Assembly (NCBI GenBank): GCA_021414005.1
Contig: JAIOPH010000027.1
Span: 124,001 to 188,000 of the forward strand
Direction of reading: 5' to 3'
DNA: 64,000 bases
From: Chthoniobacter sp.
Lineage (GTDB): Bacteria; Verrucomicrobiota; Verrucomicrobiia; Chthoniobacterales; Chthoniobacteraceae
Positions 32,274 to 41,988 of the stretch are shown here, in pieces. Within the stretch, counting starts at the first letter, position 1. Each line of letters begins with the position of its first letter. The notes beneath the pieces were generated by a model, which was given only the letters and a program-made list of their open reading frames with translations, made no database searches and was not told the origin of the DNA. Both the position numbers and the translations under genes were made by a program.

Positions 32274-34163
32274 ATGCACGAGCAAAGCAAAACATCTTCT
32301 CTCGCCCGGTCGTTCGCCGCGTTGGGCGTGGTCTATGGCGACATCGGCACGAGCGTGCTTTACGCCTTCAAAGAGTGTTTGCACCACGGCCTGAGCAGTG
32401 ACCGCGATATCATCGGCGTCCTCTCGTTGATCATCTGGAGTCTCTTCGCCCTCGTCTCGGTGAAGTATCTGGCCGTCATCATGCGGGCGGACAACCAGGG
32501 CGAGGGCGGTATCCTCGCGCTGCTCTCGCTGGCCTTTCCGAAGGACGCCACGATCCGCGGAATGGCCGCATCCGGGATGCTCGCCGCGGGCATCGCCGGC
32601 GCGGCGCTGCTCTACGGTGACGGGGTGATTACCCCGGCCATTTCGGTGCTCTCGGCTGTCGAGGGGCTGCTCCTCGCCACGGATAAAGTGCAGCCCTTCA
32701 TCATCCCGCTCACTCTCGGCATTCTGGCGGGACTTTTTGCGGTGCAGTCGAAGGGCACGGGCGCGATTGGCCGGTGGTTTGGCGGCGTCATGCTCGTATG
32801 GTTTTCCATTCTCGCGCTACTCGGCATCCCCCACATTTTGGGAAATCTCGCCGTGCTCAAGGCGCTGAATCCAATCGCGGGCTTTGATTTCCTCATGCAT
32901 CACGGCAAAGCGGGGCTGGTCATCATGGGCAGCGTCTTCCTCGTGGTCACGGGTGGCGAGGCGCTCTACGCAGACATGGGGCACTTCGGGCGCAAACCCA
33001 TCGCCCGCGCCTGGACCTGGCTGGTCTGCCCAGCCCTCATTTTGAACTACCTCGGCCAAGGTGCGCTCGTCCTCGCGCGGCCCGAGGCGCGGGAAAATCC
33101 CTTCTTTTCTCTGGCTCCAAGCTGGGCGCTCTATCCGCTCGTGGCGCTGGCCACCGCAGCCACCGTCATCGCCTCGCAGGCACTCATTTCCGGCGCGTTC
33201 TCGCTGACGATGCAGGGCATCCAGATGGGCTATATCCCGCGCATGGAAATCCGCCATACCTCGAAGGAGGAGCACGGCCAGATCTACATTCCGAAGCTAA
33301 ACATCATGCTCGCTGTCGGCTGCTTCGCTCTGGTGTTGGGCTTCCAAAGCAGCTCGGCGCTGGCCAGCGCCTACGGCATCGCCGTCACACTGACCATGCT
33401 GACAACCACGGCGATCTTCTTTTTCGCCGCGCAGCAACTCTGGCAGTGGAGCCCGCTAAAAGCTGGGCTGACCTGCCTGCTCTTCGGCTCCATCGAAGCC
33501 ACCTTCTTTGCGGCCAACTCCCTGAAAATCCTCCACGGGGGCTGGTTCCCGCTCGTCGCCGGTGCGGGCATTTTCACGGTGATGATGACGTGGAAAGACG
33601 GCCGCACGGTACTCCGCAAAAGCCTCCCGCCCGCCATGCCGCTCGACGATTTCATCGCCTCGATCAGCATGGCCGGCGCGCTCGATGAACAGAACAAGCT
33701 GCACCGCAGCCAGGGCACCGCCATTTTCCTCGCGGGCAATCCCAACGGGACGCCCAACGCGCTGATCAAAAACATCAAACACAACCAAATCCTCCACCGG
33801 CAAAACATCCTGCTGACCATCGCCACTGATTCCGGCCGGCCCTACGTCCCCGCCGAGGAACGGGTGGAAGTAAGCGACCGCACGGAGGGCTTCTTCCGCA
33901 TCATCGCCAGCTTCGGCTTCATGGAGTCGCCGAATATCGACGAAGTCATCCGTGCGGCAGGCGAAAAAGGTCTGCCGATTCATCGCGACAAGACCACCTT
34001 TTTCGTCGGCAAGGAAAGCATCCTCGTTACGGACAAACCGGGTATGGCAAAATGGCGCGAGCACCTTTTCGTCTTCCTGAGCAAGAACGCCGAAAACGCC
34101 GCCGACTTCTTCCACCTCCCGCCGGACCGGGTGTACGAGGTGAGCCAGGTGGTGGAGATTTAG
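32274..34163 (+). CDS. kup: Kup-family potassium uptake protein
   Basis: A 629-residue KUP/HAK/KT transporter with 12 membrane segments. Signature parts are LGVVYGDIGTSVLYAFKECL, RADNQGEGGILALLSL, LLYGDGVITPAISVLSAVEG and NPIAGFDFLMHHGKAGL, followed by the hydrophilic C-terminus. GYGDIGTSPLYA-type is the normal Kup sequence, present here as VYGDIGTSVLYA. It imports K+ coupled to H+. It is divergent from the APC-USP permease, with a 129-bp intergenic region that has no recognised c-di-AMP riboswitch. Confidence 0.94.
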   Translation: MHEQSKTSSLARSFAALGVVYGDIGTSVLYAFKECLHHGLSSDRDIIGVLSLIIWSLFALVSVKYLAVIMRADNQGEGGILALLSLAFPKDATIRGMAASGMLAAGIAGAALLYGDGVITPAISVLSAVEGLLLATDKVQPFIIPLTLGILAGLFAVQSKGTGAIGRWFGGVMLVWFSILALLGIPHILGNLAVLKALNPIAGFDFLMHHGKAGLVIMGSVFLVVTGGEALYADMGHFGRKPIARAWTWLVCPALILNYLGQGALVLARPEARENPFFSLAPSWALYPLVALATAATVIASQALISGAFSLTMQGIQMGYIPRMEIRHTSKEEHGQIYIPKLNIMLAVGCFALVLGFQSSSALASAYGIAVTLTMLTTTAIFFFAAQQLWQWSPLKAGLTCLLFGSIEATFFAANSLKILHGGWFPLVAGAGIFTVMMTWKDGRTVLRKSLPPAMPLDDFIASISMAGALDEQNKLHRSQGTAIFLAGNPNGTPNALIKNIKHNQILHRQNILLTIATDSGRPYVPAEERVEVSDRTEGFFRIIASFGFMESPNIDEVIRAAGEKGLPIHRDKTTFFVGKESILVTDKPGMAKWREHLFVFLSKNAENAADFFHLPPDRVYEVSQVVEI

Positions 34164-34290
34164 CGCTGCCGACTTAGCAACTGCGTAAAAAGCTGCTCGG
34201 CTTTTACCGCAGAGGCGAAGAGGGGAAAGAGAGGTGCGCAGAGGACTGCGGGAAACAGCCCTCTACATGCCCCGCTGGCTGGGGTGCATG

Positions 34291-34306
34291 TCCCGCTCCA
34301 GCGGGA
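34291..34306. repeat. Short palindromic repeat (REP-like) upstream of the phosphofructokinase end
   Basis: A perfect 7-bp inverted repeat, TCCCGCT and AGCGGGA, with 2-nt spacer, in the convergent gap between kup and the phosphofructokinase gene. The gap also has a purine-rich tract (about 34200-34245). Neither resembles a terminator because no T-run follows. Confidence 0.55.
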
Positions 34307-34317
34307 GCGCGTTTCCG

Positions 34318-35400
34318 TCAGTCCCCAAAACTGATGCCGACGGCGCGGCACGTTTGAACCATCTGGCTGTCGGGGGAGACGAGTTTGATGCGATGGACGG
34401 CGGCGGCGATGGGGACGCTGCTGACTTCGTAATTTTGATAGCTGACCATGTCGCCGAATTTGCCCTCGGCGATGAGTTCGACGGCGCGGACGCCGAACCG
34501 GGTGCCGAGGATGCGGTCGAGGGTGGTGGGATCGCCGCCGCGCTGGAGGTGGCCGAGGACGCAGGTGCGGGTGTCCTTGCCGGTACGGCGCGCGACTTCG
34601 TTGGAGACGATGTTGCCGATGCCGCCGAGTTGGTATTCGCCCTCGGTGGCGGTGGCGCGAAAGTGTTCGCGGCCCCCTTTCTCCCCTGCTCCCTCGGCAA
34701 CGACGATGAGGGTGCTGAGGCAGCCTTCGGCATCGCGTTTGCGCACGGCTTCGGCGACGCGTTCGTGTTCAAAGGGAATCTCGGGGATGAGGATGATGTC
34801 GGCCCCGCCGGCGAGTCCGCCATAAAGCGCGATCCAGCCGGCGTGGCGGCCCATGACTTCGATGACCATGATGCGCTTGTGGCTGCTGGCGGTGGTGTGG
34901 AGGCGGTCGAGGGCGTCGGCCACGCAGGCCACGGCGCTGTCGAAGCCGAAGGTCATGGCGGTGGCTTCGAGGTCGTTGTCGATGGTCTTCGGGACGCCGA
35001 TGACGGGGATGCCGGCTTCGTGGAGTTGCTGGGCGGTGGTGAGCGAGCCGTCGCCGCCGATGCAGATGAGGGCCTCGATGCGGAGGTCAGCGAGAGTGCG
35101 TTTGGTTTTCTCGATGACCGCGGGCGGGACGTGGGTGCGGTTGCTGCCGTCGCCGACTTTGGTGATGAAGTGGCCTTTGCTGGTGGTGCCGAGAATGGTG
35201 CCGCCGAGCTGCATGATGCCGGCGGTGCGGGCGTTGGTGAGCGGGACGAAGTCGCCGCCTTCCGGGAGGAGGCCTTCGAAACCATCGTGAAAGCCGATCA
35301 CTTCCCAATTGAGATTAGTGGCCGCGCGAACCACACCCCGGAGGACGGCGTTGAGGCCGGGGCAGTCGCCGCCGCTGGTGAGAACTCCGATGCGCTTCAT
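34318..35400 (-). CDS. pfkA: 6-phosphofructokinase (group III, PfkA family)
   Basis: A 360-residue enzyme from the ATG at 35400 (MKRIGVLTSGGDCPGLNAV). Conserved sites are GGDCPG at the N-terminus, CIGGDGSLTTA, PKTIDNDL, MGRHAGW and HLQRGG. The catalytic Asp of TIDND is present. The residue pair that separates ATP- from PPi-dependent enzymes is mixed: GGDGS is ATP-type, while PKTIDND carries Lys in place of the Gly of ATP enzymes. So the phosphoryl donor cannot be assigned. An in-frame upstream start at 35442 would add 14 residues. Confidence 0.92.
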   Translation of the reverse strand: MKRIGVLTSGGDCPGLNAVLRGVVRAATNLNWEVIGFHDGFEGLLPEGGDFVPLTNARTAGIMQLGGTILGTTSKGHFITKVGDGSNRTHVPPAVIEKTKRTLADLRIEALICIGGDGSLTTAQQLHEAGIPVIGVPKTIDNDLEATAMTFGFDSAVACVADALDRLHTTASSHKRIMVIEVMGRHAGWIALYGGLAGGADIILIPEIPFEHERVAEAVRKRDAEGCLSTLIVVAEGAGEKGGREHFRATATEGEYQLGGIGNIVSNEVARRTGKDTRTCVLGHLQRGGDPTTLDRILGTRFGVRAVELIAEGKFGDMVSYQNYEVSSVPIAAAVHRIKLVSPDSQMVQTCRAVGISFGD

Positions 35401-35461
35401 GGCTGGTGTTTGGGAAGAAGTGGCGTCGCTTGTTTGTGACACACGATGCAGGCCACTTCGG

Positions 35462-36400
35462 TCACGGTGCGGGACGCCAGCCTTTCAGCGGGCGACCGGC
35501 GGCGGCCCAGGAATCGTAGAGATTCCAGCCACGCTGAAGCAGGCCGGAAGCGACGCGAAAGCGATCGGCGCTGCCGAGGACGACGATGTTCAGGCGGCGC
35601 GGGGTGATGATGTGTTCGGTGCCCTGCTGGCGGGTGTCCGGGGCTTTGGCCGCGGAGAGAATAACGCACTGGCCAGCCCGCCCGGTGGCTCCGGTTTTCA
35701 CGCCGTCAATGGCGTTGGTGCCCAGCAGTTCGTTGGTGTTGCGCAGCAGATAGGCCGAGGGCTCAGCGGCGGCAGTGGTGAGGGTGATTTTGCGCTCCCT
35801 TTGGGAGACGTAGAAACGGAAAGCGGAATTGGCCATGGCGTAGCTGGTGAGCTTCGCGAGGTCGGCGGCGGTGGAATACGGGACGGTGCGTTCGAGATGG
35901 TCGAGGCCGTGGGCGTTCACGAAGCGGGTTTGCAGCATGCCGAGCTGGCGGGCCAGGGCGTTCATCTGCGCGACAAAGGCGTCCGTCGGCGGCATCTGCG
36001 GTCCTTTAAGTTGTCGGCCGATGTGCTCGGCGATGGTCTGTGCGGCGACGTTGTCCGACTGCAGGAGCGCGGCGTAAAGCAGGTCGCGCAGGGAGCACTG
36101 GTCGCCGGGTTGAAAGCCCACGCCTTGCGATGGTCCAAGCTGTGCGACGGATTCAGGAACGGTGGCGAGTTGGCTGAGGTCGGCCTTGGTCTGCGTGGAC
36201 CAATCCAGCACGACCATCGCCATGGCGATTTTCGTGAGGCTGGCCACGGGACGCTTTTTCGTTCCGGCGGATTGTTCGAGGATGAAGCCGGTGGTGCTGT
36301 CGCTGATGACGTAGGCGGCTGGAGCCTGGGCCGAAACCGGCGTGCTGGCGATGGCCGCGAGGGCGAGAAATGGAAGGAAGCGAGAGAAGAACATGGGCAA
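35462..36400 (-). CDS. D-alanyl-D-alanine carboxypeptidase (penicillin-binding protein, S11)
   Basis: A 312-residue serine D,D-carboxypeptidase with signal peptide MPMFFSRFLPFLALAAIASTPVSA. The active-site motifs are SxxK (VASLTKIAMA), SxN (LLQSDNVAAQ) and KTG (VKTGATGRAG). These trim peptidoglycan stem peptides in the periplasm. The C-terminal beta-sandwich domain of E. coli DacA is lacking, so it is short, and there is no obvious amphipathic anchor. A second ATG at 36394 could also be the start. It lies 61 bp upstream of pfkA on the same strand. Confidence 0.9.
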   Translation of the reverse strand: MPMFFSRFLPFLALAAIASTPVSAQAPAAYVISDSTTGFILEQSAGTKKRPVASLTKIAMAMVVLDWSTQTKADLSQLATVPESVAQLGPSQGVGFQPGDQCSLRDLLYAALLQSDNVAAQTIAEHIGRQLKGPQMPPTDAFVAQMNALARQLGMLQTRFVNAHGLDHLERTVPYSTAADLAKLTSYAMANSAFRFYVSQRERKITLTTAAAEPSAYLLRNTNELLGTNAIDGVKTGATGRAGQCVILSAAKAPDTRQQGTEHIITPRRLNIVVLGSADRFRVASGLLQRGWNLYDSWAAAGRPLKGWRPAP

Positions 36401-36503
36401 GGGGCCGGGACTTTATCGCCCGCTCTCCCGATGGCAAGTCTGCCCCCGGTGGCGCCCCGATTTTTCTCCGCCCGGAGTCAGGCCGCGAGTCCGCGCCTGG
36501 CGC

Positions 36504-37715
36504 TCACTTTTGCTCCTCCACCGCCGCCTTTTTCCCGCGCGGCCAGGCGCGGAGTTCGGCTTTGGCGGCTTCGATTTTTTCGGCGGGCTGGTTGCAAAAG
36601 GTGACGCCCATGAGGTGACCGAGGATGAAGTGACGGACGGCGAACTTTTTCTTCGCGTGATCACCCTCGACTTCGAGGCGCGTGGCGGGCCGCGAGAAGT
36701 CGCCGACAAAGTCGAAATGCAGGTCAAAGACGGTGCTGCTGAAATGCGGCAGGAAGTCGAATTTGATGCGCTTCTTGCCGCTCATATTGGCCCCCGCGAT
36801 GTGGCCCTGCTCGACGGCGCAGGGCCAGTGCTCGAAGCGGCGGACGCCGCCGAAAATTTTGTCGGGATACGAGGCGATATCGCCGACGGCGAAAATGCCT
36901 TTCTCGTCAGTCTCGAGGTATTCATTGACCGGCGTGCCGTGCGGATAGGCGAGCGGGGTGCCGGCGACAAGCCCGAGGTTGGGCTCCGCGCCGAGGGCGA
37001 CGATGGCGAGCCCGGCGGAAATGCGGTCGCCGCTTTTCATGGCGATGTTTTTCAAAACGGTGCGCCCCTCGAAGCCGCTGAGCGACTGGTTGAGCATGAG
37101 CTTCACGCCCTGCTTTGTGTAGTAATCCGCGAGCCACGCGCCGAGTTCCGGCCCGAGGTAGCGGGCCCAAAGCTGCGCGCCACGATGCAGGATGCTGACT
37201 TTGACCTTGGGCAATTGCGCGAGCAGCGCCGCCGTTTCCAGCGCGATGCAGCCGCCGCCGATGACGGCGACTTCGTTTTCCAGGTCGACGACTTCGCGCA
37301 GCGCCTGCACGTCGCGCAGGGTGCGGAGGTAAAAGACATTGCCGAGATTTCCGCCCGCGACTTGCGGACGGCGGGCGCGGCTGCCCATGGCCATGCAGGC
37401 TTTGCGAAATTCGATGGCCTGCCCGTTGGCGAGCACGGCGATATGCCGTTCGAGGTTGATCTGGGTGACGAGGGTATCGAGGCGCAGCTCGATGTGGTTT
37501 TTCGCGAACCAGGCGGCGTCGTGGATCTGCACCTGTTCCGCGGAGCCGGCGCGTTTGCCGAGTTGGGATGGGAAAAGCTGCGAGCGGTGGTAGGGCAGAG
37601 CAGTCTCGTTGCCCGCGAGGACGATGGTCCCCTTTTTGTCGTGCTCGCGAATGCCTTCGCATGCACTAACGCCACCAATCCCCGCCCCGACGATAAGGTA
37701 ATCTCGACGAATCAT
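36504..37715 (-). CDS. FAD-dependent pyridine nucleotide oxidoreductase
   Basis: A 403-residue flavoprotein. The FAD-binding Rossmann motif is DYLIVGAGIGGVSACEGI near residue 5, and the NAD(P)H-binding motif is VAVIGGGCIALETAALLAQ near residue 149. FAVGDIASYPD is the third conserved FAD contact. It resembles ferredoxin reductases and AIF-like proteins rather than disulfide reductases, since the CxxxxC redox pair is absent. The electron acceptor is unknown. The gene is divergent from an ABC ATPase, with 96 bp between starts. Confidence 0.88.
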   Translation of the reverse strand: MIRRDYLIVGAGIGGVSACEGIREHDKKGTIVLAGNETALPYHRSQLFPSQLGKRAGSAEQVQIHDAAWFAKNHIELRLDTLVTQINLERHIAVLANGQAIEFRKACMAMGSRARRPQVAGGNLGNVFYLRTLRDVQALREVVDLENEVAVIGGGCIALETAALLAQLPKVKVSILHRGAQLWARYLGPELGAWLADYYTKQGVKLMLNQSLSGFEGRTVLKNIAMKSGDRISAGLAIVALGAEPNLGLVAGTPLAYPHGTPVNEYLETDEKGIFAVGDIASYPDKIFGGVRRFEHWPCAVEQGHIAGANMSGKKRIKFDFLPHFSSTVFDLHFDFVGDFSRPATRLEVEGDHAKKKFAVRHFILGHLMGVTFCNQPAEKIEAAKAELRAWPRGKKAAVEEQK

Positions 37716-37811
37716 TTACCCGGTGAAATACCGTGAATGGCCCGTCGTCCGCGAGGAAATTTCTTCGTCGCGCACGGGGAAGTTTGGGCTAAACACAGCG
37801 CCACCCGCCGC

Positions 37812-38882
37812 ATGATCTCGCTCACGATTGAAAACTTGACGAAGCGCTTTGGTGAAACTGTTGCGCTGCACGTGCTGAATCTGCGGATCGAGGCGGGCGA
37901 GATTTTCTTCCTGCTCGGACCGAGTGGCTGTGGCAAGACCACGCTGCTGCGGAGCATCGCGGGCTTTTACACGCCGGAGAGCGGGCGGATTCTTTTTGGC
38001 CAGGAGGACGTGACGCGTGTGCCGCCTCATCTGCGCAATACCGGCATGATGTTTCAAAGCTACGCGCTCTGGCCGCACATGACGGTCGCGCAAAACGTGG
38101 CGTTCGGCCTGGAGGAGCGGAAGGTGCCCGCGCGTGAAACCGCCGAGCGCGTGGCGGCGGCACTGGCCTCGGTGAAAATGGAGGCGCTGGGTGACCGCCG
38201 GGTTCACCAGCTCTCCGGCGGGCAGCAGCAGCGGGTGGCGCTGGCGCGGGCGCTGGTCATTCGTCCGCGCTGTCTGCTGCTCGATGAGCCGCTCTCGAAT
38301 CTCGATGCGCGGCTGAGGTTGGAAATGCGCGGGGAAATCCGGCGCGTGTGCAAGGAGTTTGGCCTCACGGCGATCTACGTGACGCACGATCAAAAGGAGG
38401 CACTGTCGATCGCCGACCGAATGGCGATTCTGGAAGGCGGGCACATCCGCCAGACCGGCACGCCGGCGGAAGTGTACCGGCATCCGCACTCGCGATTCGT
38501 CGCAGATTTCATGGGCGAGACGAATTTCCTGGAGGGAAAAATTCGCACCGTGAACGGCCGCGCGGCGGTGGTGGAAACGGCGGTGCGGGAGTTCGCGGCG
38601 ACGCTTGGCGGGGATGGCTGGCAACCGCGCGCGGGCGAAAGTTGCACGCTGTCCATCCGCCCGGAGTGCTGGCGACTGGCGACGCAGCCGGGCGCGCAAA
38701 ATTCCGTGGCCGGGCGGCTGACCGAGCGCGTGTATCTCGGCGAAATGGCGCAGTACCGCTTCGCCGCCGGGCCGCATGCGCTCAAGATTTTCGAGCTGAA
38801 CCCGCGCTTCGTCGGGCTGAGCGCGGAGCGCGAGCTTTTCGCCAACGCGGAGCCGGAGGACGTGGTGGCGCTGCCGGGATGA
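37812..38882 (+). CDS. ABC transporter ATP-binding protein, Fbp/Pot/CysA-type
   Basis: A 356-residue ATPase with Walker [11 protein letters not shown]-loop MMFQSYALWPHMTV, signature [15 protein letters not shown], Walker [16 protein letters not shown] and switch His in YVTHDQKEAL. The C-terminal TOBE-like domain (about 240-356) is normal for MOI-type importers. The ATG at 37812 is used, and an upstream in-frame start at 37737 is disfavoured. Its stop overlaps the start of the solute-binding protein by 4 bp. No permease is adjacent. Confidence 0.9.
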   Translation: MISLTIENLTKRFGETVALHVLNLRIEAGEIFFLLGPSGCGKTTLLRSIAGFYTPESGRILFGQEDVTRVPPHLRNTGMMFQSYALWPHMTVAQNVAFGLEERKVPARETAERVAAALASVKMEALGDRRVHQLSGGQQQRVALARALVIRPRCLLLDEPLSNLDARLRLEMRGEIRRVCKEFGLTAIYVTHDQKEALSIADRMAILEGGHIRQTGTPAEVYRHPHSRFVADFMGETNFLEGKIRTVNGRAAVVETAVREFAATLGGDGWQPRAGESCTLSIRPECWRLATQPGAQNSVAGRLTERVYLGEMAQYRFAAGPHALKIFELNPRFVGLSAERELFANAEPEDVVALPG

Positions 38883-40468
38883 AAACGACCTGGCCGCTCC
38901 TGCTCGCACTCGCCGCCGTGCTGCTGGGGCCGATTTTGCTGCGGCCAAAAACCGTGCGCGGACCGCACGTCGGCGAGCGGGAACTGATCATCGTCACGCC
39001 GCACAATGAAGCGATTCGCTCCGAGTTCGGCCGCGCGTTTGCGGCGCACTATCTGGCGAAGACCGGGGAGCGCGTGCGTCTGGATTGGCGCACGCCGGGC
39101 GGCACGAGCGAGATCGGGCGCTACGTGGCTTCAGAGTATCTCGCGGCTTTTCAAAACTACTGGACCCACACGACCGGTAATCCTTCGAGCAAGGCGGTCG
39201 AGAGCAGTTTCGACAATCCGAAGATCGTGCCCGGCAAAGATCCCGCGCACGATACGATCGAGCAGCAGGCGCGGCGGGCCTTTCTCGCGTCGGAGGTGAG
39301 CTGCAAGATCGACCTTTTCTTCGGCGGTGGCGCTTACGATTTTCAGCAGCAGGCCAGGGCTGGGCGGCTTGTGGATTGCGGCTTCATCGCCGCGCACCCG
39401 GAGCTGTTTGGCGACGGTCCGGGGAAGATCCCGCAGACGCTGAGCGGCGAACCGTTTTGGGATCCGCAAGGCCGCTGGATCGGCACCGCGCTTTCGTGCT
39501 TCGGCATCTGCGCAAACACCGACGCGCTCGCGCGGCTCGGCATCGCGCCGCCGCCCACTCGCTGGGCGGACCTCGCCGACCCGCGTTTTCTCCACGAAAT
39601 CGCGCTGGCGAATCCGACGCAAAGCGGCTCGGTCAACAAAGCGTTCGAGATGCTCATCCAGCAGCAGATGGGCGAGGCCGTGCGAACAGGCGGCACCGTA
39701 GCCGAGGGCTGGACGCGCGCCCTGCGGCTGCTCATGAAAATTGGCGCGAACGCCCGCTATTTCACCGACTCGTCCACGAAGATCGCGCTCGACGTGGAAG
39801 CCGGTGAAGCCGCCGCCGGCATGACCATTGATTTTTACGGGCGCTTCCAAAGCGAGGCCGTGCGCAAGGCGGACGGCAGCTCGCGGCTGCAATACGTCAA
39901 CGCTGCGGGCGGCACCTCGGTCGGCGTCGATCCTATCGGGTTGTTTCGCGGCGCACCGCATCCCGACGTGGCGCGCGAGTTCATCGGGTTCGTCCTTTCG
40001 CCCGCCGGGCAAAAGCTGTGGAACTGGCAGGTCGGCGCGCTCGGCGGCCCGCAGCGTTACGCGCTCCGCCGCCTCGCCGTGCTGCCCGCGCTCTACGCGC
40101 CCGAGTATCGCCCGCTGCGCTCCGATCCCGAGGTCGAGGCTTATGCGCTGGCGCAGACCTTCACCTACCACGGCGAATGGACTGGCCCGCTGTTCAGCCC
40201 CATCGCGTTCACTTTTCGCGTCATGTGCATCGACACCCACGACGAACTCACCGCCGCCTGGCGCGCGCTCATCGCCGCCGGTTTTCCGCCCGAGGCGACA
40301 GCGGCATTTGAAGACGTGACCGCCGTGGACTACACCGCCGCGAGCGGACGCATCCGCGAGGCGCTGAGTGGCGACAAAATCAAGGAAGTGCAGCTCGCGA
40401 AGGAACTCGCCGACCACTTCCGCCAGCAGTACCAGCGCGCCGCGGCCCTGGCCCGCGCCCACCGTTAA
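38879..40468 (+). CDS. Large ABC transporter solute-binding protein
   Basis: A 529-residue protein with N-terminal signal anchor (MKTTWPLLLALAAVLLGPILL). Segments such as ELIIVTPHNEAIRSEFGRAF, DWRTPGGTSEIGRYV, IDLFFGGGAYDFQQQARAG and ALSCFGICANTDALARLGI are those of Fe(III)/spermidine-type binding proteins. It is much longer than usual (about 330-350), with extra central and C-terminal segments. Start at 38879 overlaps the ATPase stop (ATGA). The permease that should complete the transporter is absent from the immediate neighbourhood. Confidence 0.85.
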   Translation: MKTTWPLLLALAAVLLGPILLRPKTVRGPHVGERELIIVTPHNEAIRSEFGRAFAAHYLAKTGERVRLDWRTPGGTSEIGRYVASEYLAAFQNYWTHTTGNPSSKAVESSFDNPKIVPGKDPAHDTIEQQARRAFLASEVSCKIDLFFGGGAYDFQQQARAGRLVDCGFIAAHPELFGDGPGKIPQTLSGEPFWDPQGRWIGTALSCFGICANTDALARLGIAPPPTRWADLADPRFLHEIALANPTQSGSVNKAFEMLIQQQMGEAVRTGGTVAEGWTRALRLLMKIGANARYFTDSSTKIALDVEAGEAAAGMTIDFYGRFQSEAVRKADGSSRLQYVNAAGGTSVGVDPIGLFRGAPHPDVAREFIGFVLSPAGQKLWNWQVGALGGPQRYALRRLAVLPALYAPEYRPLRSDPEVEAYALAQTFTYHGEWTGPLFSPIAFTFRVMCIDTHDELTAAWRALIAAGFPPEATAAFEDVTAVDYTAASGRIREALSGDKIKEVQLAKELADHFRQQYQRAAALARAHR

Positions 40469-40614
40469 AGCGCTGGCTAAAATCGCTCTGCCTGACCGCC
40501 CGGCGATGGCGCGAATTGCGCACTTTTGTCAAAAAAACTTGCCTCTTTTTCCCGCTCCCGCGTAAATGGCCGCCCGCTAAACGCAGGCACCCAACCTGCT
40601 AAACGAGGATTTTT

Positions 40615-40815
40615 ATGATGCACAACTTCTATCAATCGCCCGTCCTGATGGTTCTCGGCTTCCCGTTGCTCTTCGCGGGTCTGCTGCTTTTGGTTCACGG
40701 CGTCATCGAGTTTGCGCCCCGCTACATCCGCCAGCACCGCGTCAGCTATCGTCCGATCCGCACAGTCGTCGCCGACGCCCTGCTGATCGTCCGGCTCGCT
40801 TTCCAGCGGTCGTAA
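40615..40815 (+). CDS. Small single-span membrane protein, unknown
   Basis: A 66-residue protein beginning MMHNFYQSPVLMVLGF with a membrane segment at about residues 10-32 and a basic C-terminal half (RYIRQHRVSYRPIR). A modest ribosome-binding-like purine stretch (CGAGGA) lies 6-8 bases upstream. The gene follows the solute-binding protein by 146 bp and may be separate. No family is recognised. The length and hydrophobic pattern favour a real gene, moderately. Confidence 0.5.
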   Translation: MMHNFYQSPVLMVLGFPLLFAGLLLLVHGVIEFAPRYIRQHRVSYRPIRTVVADALLIVRLAFQRS

Positions 40816-40911
40816 AGTCGGTGCCGGAAGGTGCCCGGCTGAGGCCAGTTTACGCACCGCGCGATATCGCTTGGAGCCGCTTGGGAATTTGAGGCACGGC
40901 CTCGCGGCGGA

Positions 40912-41988
40912 TCACCCGTCGCCTCGCACCACCACAATGTCGCCGGGGTGCAGGCCGCACCACACTTTCTCCCCCTCATGAAACGCCTCCTGCGTGGCGC
41001 TTTCATTGGCAGCGGCGACGGTCAGTTCCAGCCCGCCGGCGGTGCGGAGATGGAGGTCATCCATGGCGCCTTTGAAAATCTCCTCGACCACTTCGGCCTC
41101 GAAGACGTTTTCGCAGGCGGGTCGGGATCTTTGCAGATGGATTTTTTCCGGTCGGATGGACACGAGCAGATCTTTCATTCCGGCCAGCCGGATGTCGCCA
41201 GGCACCAGCACCTCCACGCCGCCATCGAGCCGCAGCCGGGTGAAAGCACCGGCCTCGCCGACCACGGTGGCTTCCAGGATATTGGCCTCGCCGATGAAGC
41301 GCGCAACAAACGTCGTCTCGGGCGTGTGGTAGATGTTGGTAGTCGTGCCGAGTTGCTCGATCCGCCCTTTGTTCACGACCGCAATGCGGTCCGACATAGT
41401 CAGCGCCTCCTCCTGATCGTGCGTCACGAAGACGAAGGTGATGCCGAGTTTTTTCTGCAACCGCTTTAGCTCCACCTGCATGGCCTGGCGCAGCTTCGCA
41501 TCGAGTGCGGAGAGGGGTTCATCGAGCAGTAGCACCTTGGGCCGGCAGACGATCGCGCGCGCCAGGGCCACGCGCTGCCGCTGCCCGCCGGAGAGCTGGC
41601 TCGGGCGGCGTGCTTCCATGCCACCGAGCGCGACCAGCGCCACGACCTCGCGCACGCGCTCCGCCATTTCGGCCTTCGCCACCTTTTTCATCTTCAGGCC
41701 AAAGGCGATGTTTTCCTCGACGGTGAGGTGCGGAAAAAGCGCGTAGCTTTGGAAGACTTGGTTCACATCGCGCCGATACGGCGGCTGGTGGGTCACGTCC
41801 GCGCCATCGAGCCACACGCTGCCGGTCGTGGGTGTTTCAAAGCCGGAGATCATCCGCAGCAACGTCGTTTTGCCGCAGCCCGACGGCCCGAGCAGCGTTA
41901 GAAATTCCCCGGCCTCAATCGTGAGGGAAACCTCCTCCACGGCCGTGAAGCCGCCGAAGCGTTTTGTGACATTGCGGAGTTCAACCAT
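40912..41988 (-). CDS. ABC transporter ATP-binding protein, PotA-like (polyamine/iron type)
   Basis: A 358-residue ATPase with Walker [22 protein letters not shown], signature [15 protein letters not shown], Walker [17 protein letters not shown], and switch His in [11 protein letters not shown]. The start at 41988 ([13 protein letters not shown]) is chosen over an upstream ATG at 42180. TOBE-type C-terminal domain is present from about residue 270. No permease or binding protein is adjacent on this strand. It is divergent from clpB. Confidence 0.9.
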   Translation of the reverse strand: MVELRNVTKRFGGFTAVEEVSLTIEAGEFLTLLGPSGCGKTTLLRMISGFETPTTGSVWLDGADVTHQPPYRRDVNQVFQSYALFPHLTVEENIAFGLKMKKVAKAEMAERVREVVALVALGGMEARRPSQLSGGQRQRVALARAIVCRPKVLLLDEPLSALDAKLRQAMQVELKRLQKKLGITFVFVTHDQEEALTMSDRIAVVNKGRIEQLGTTTNIYHTPETTFVARFIGEANILEATVVGEAGAFTRLRLDGGVEVLVPGDIRLAGMKDLLVSIRPEKIHLQRSRPACENVFEAEVVEEIFKGAMDDLHLRTAGGLELTVAAANESATQEAFHEGEKVWCGLHPGDIVVVRGDG

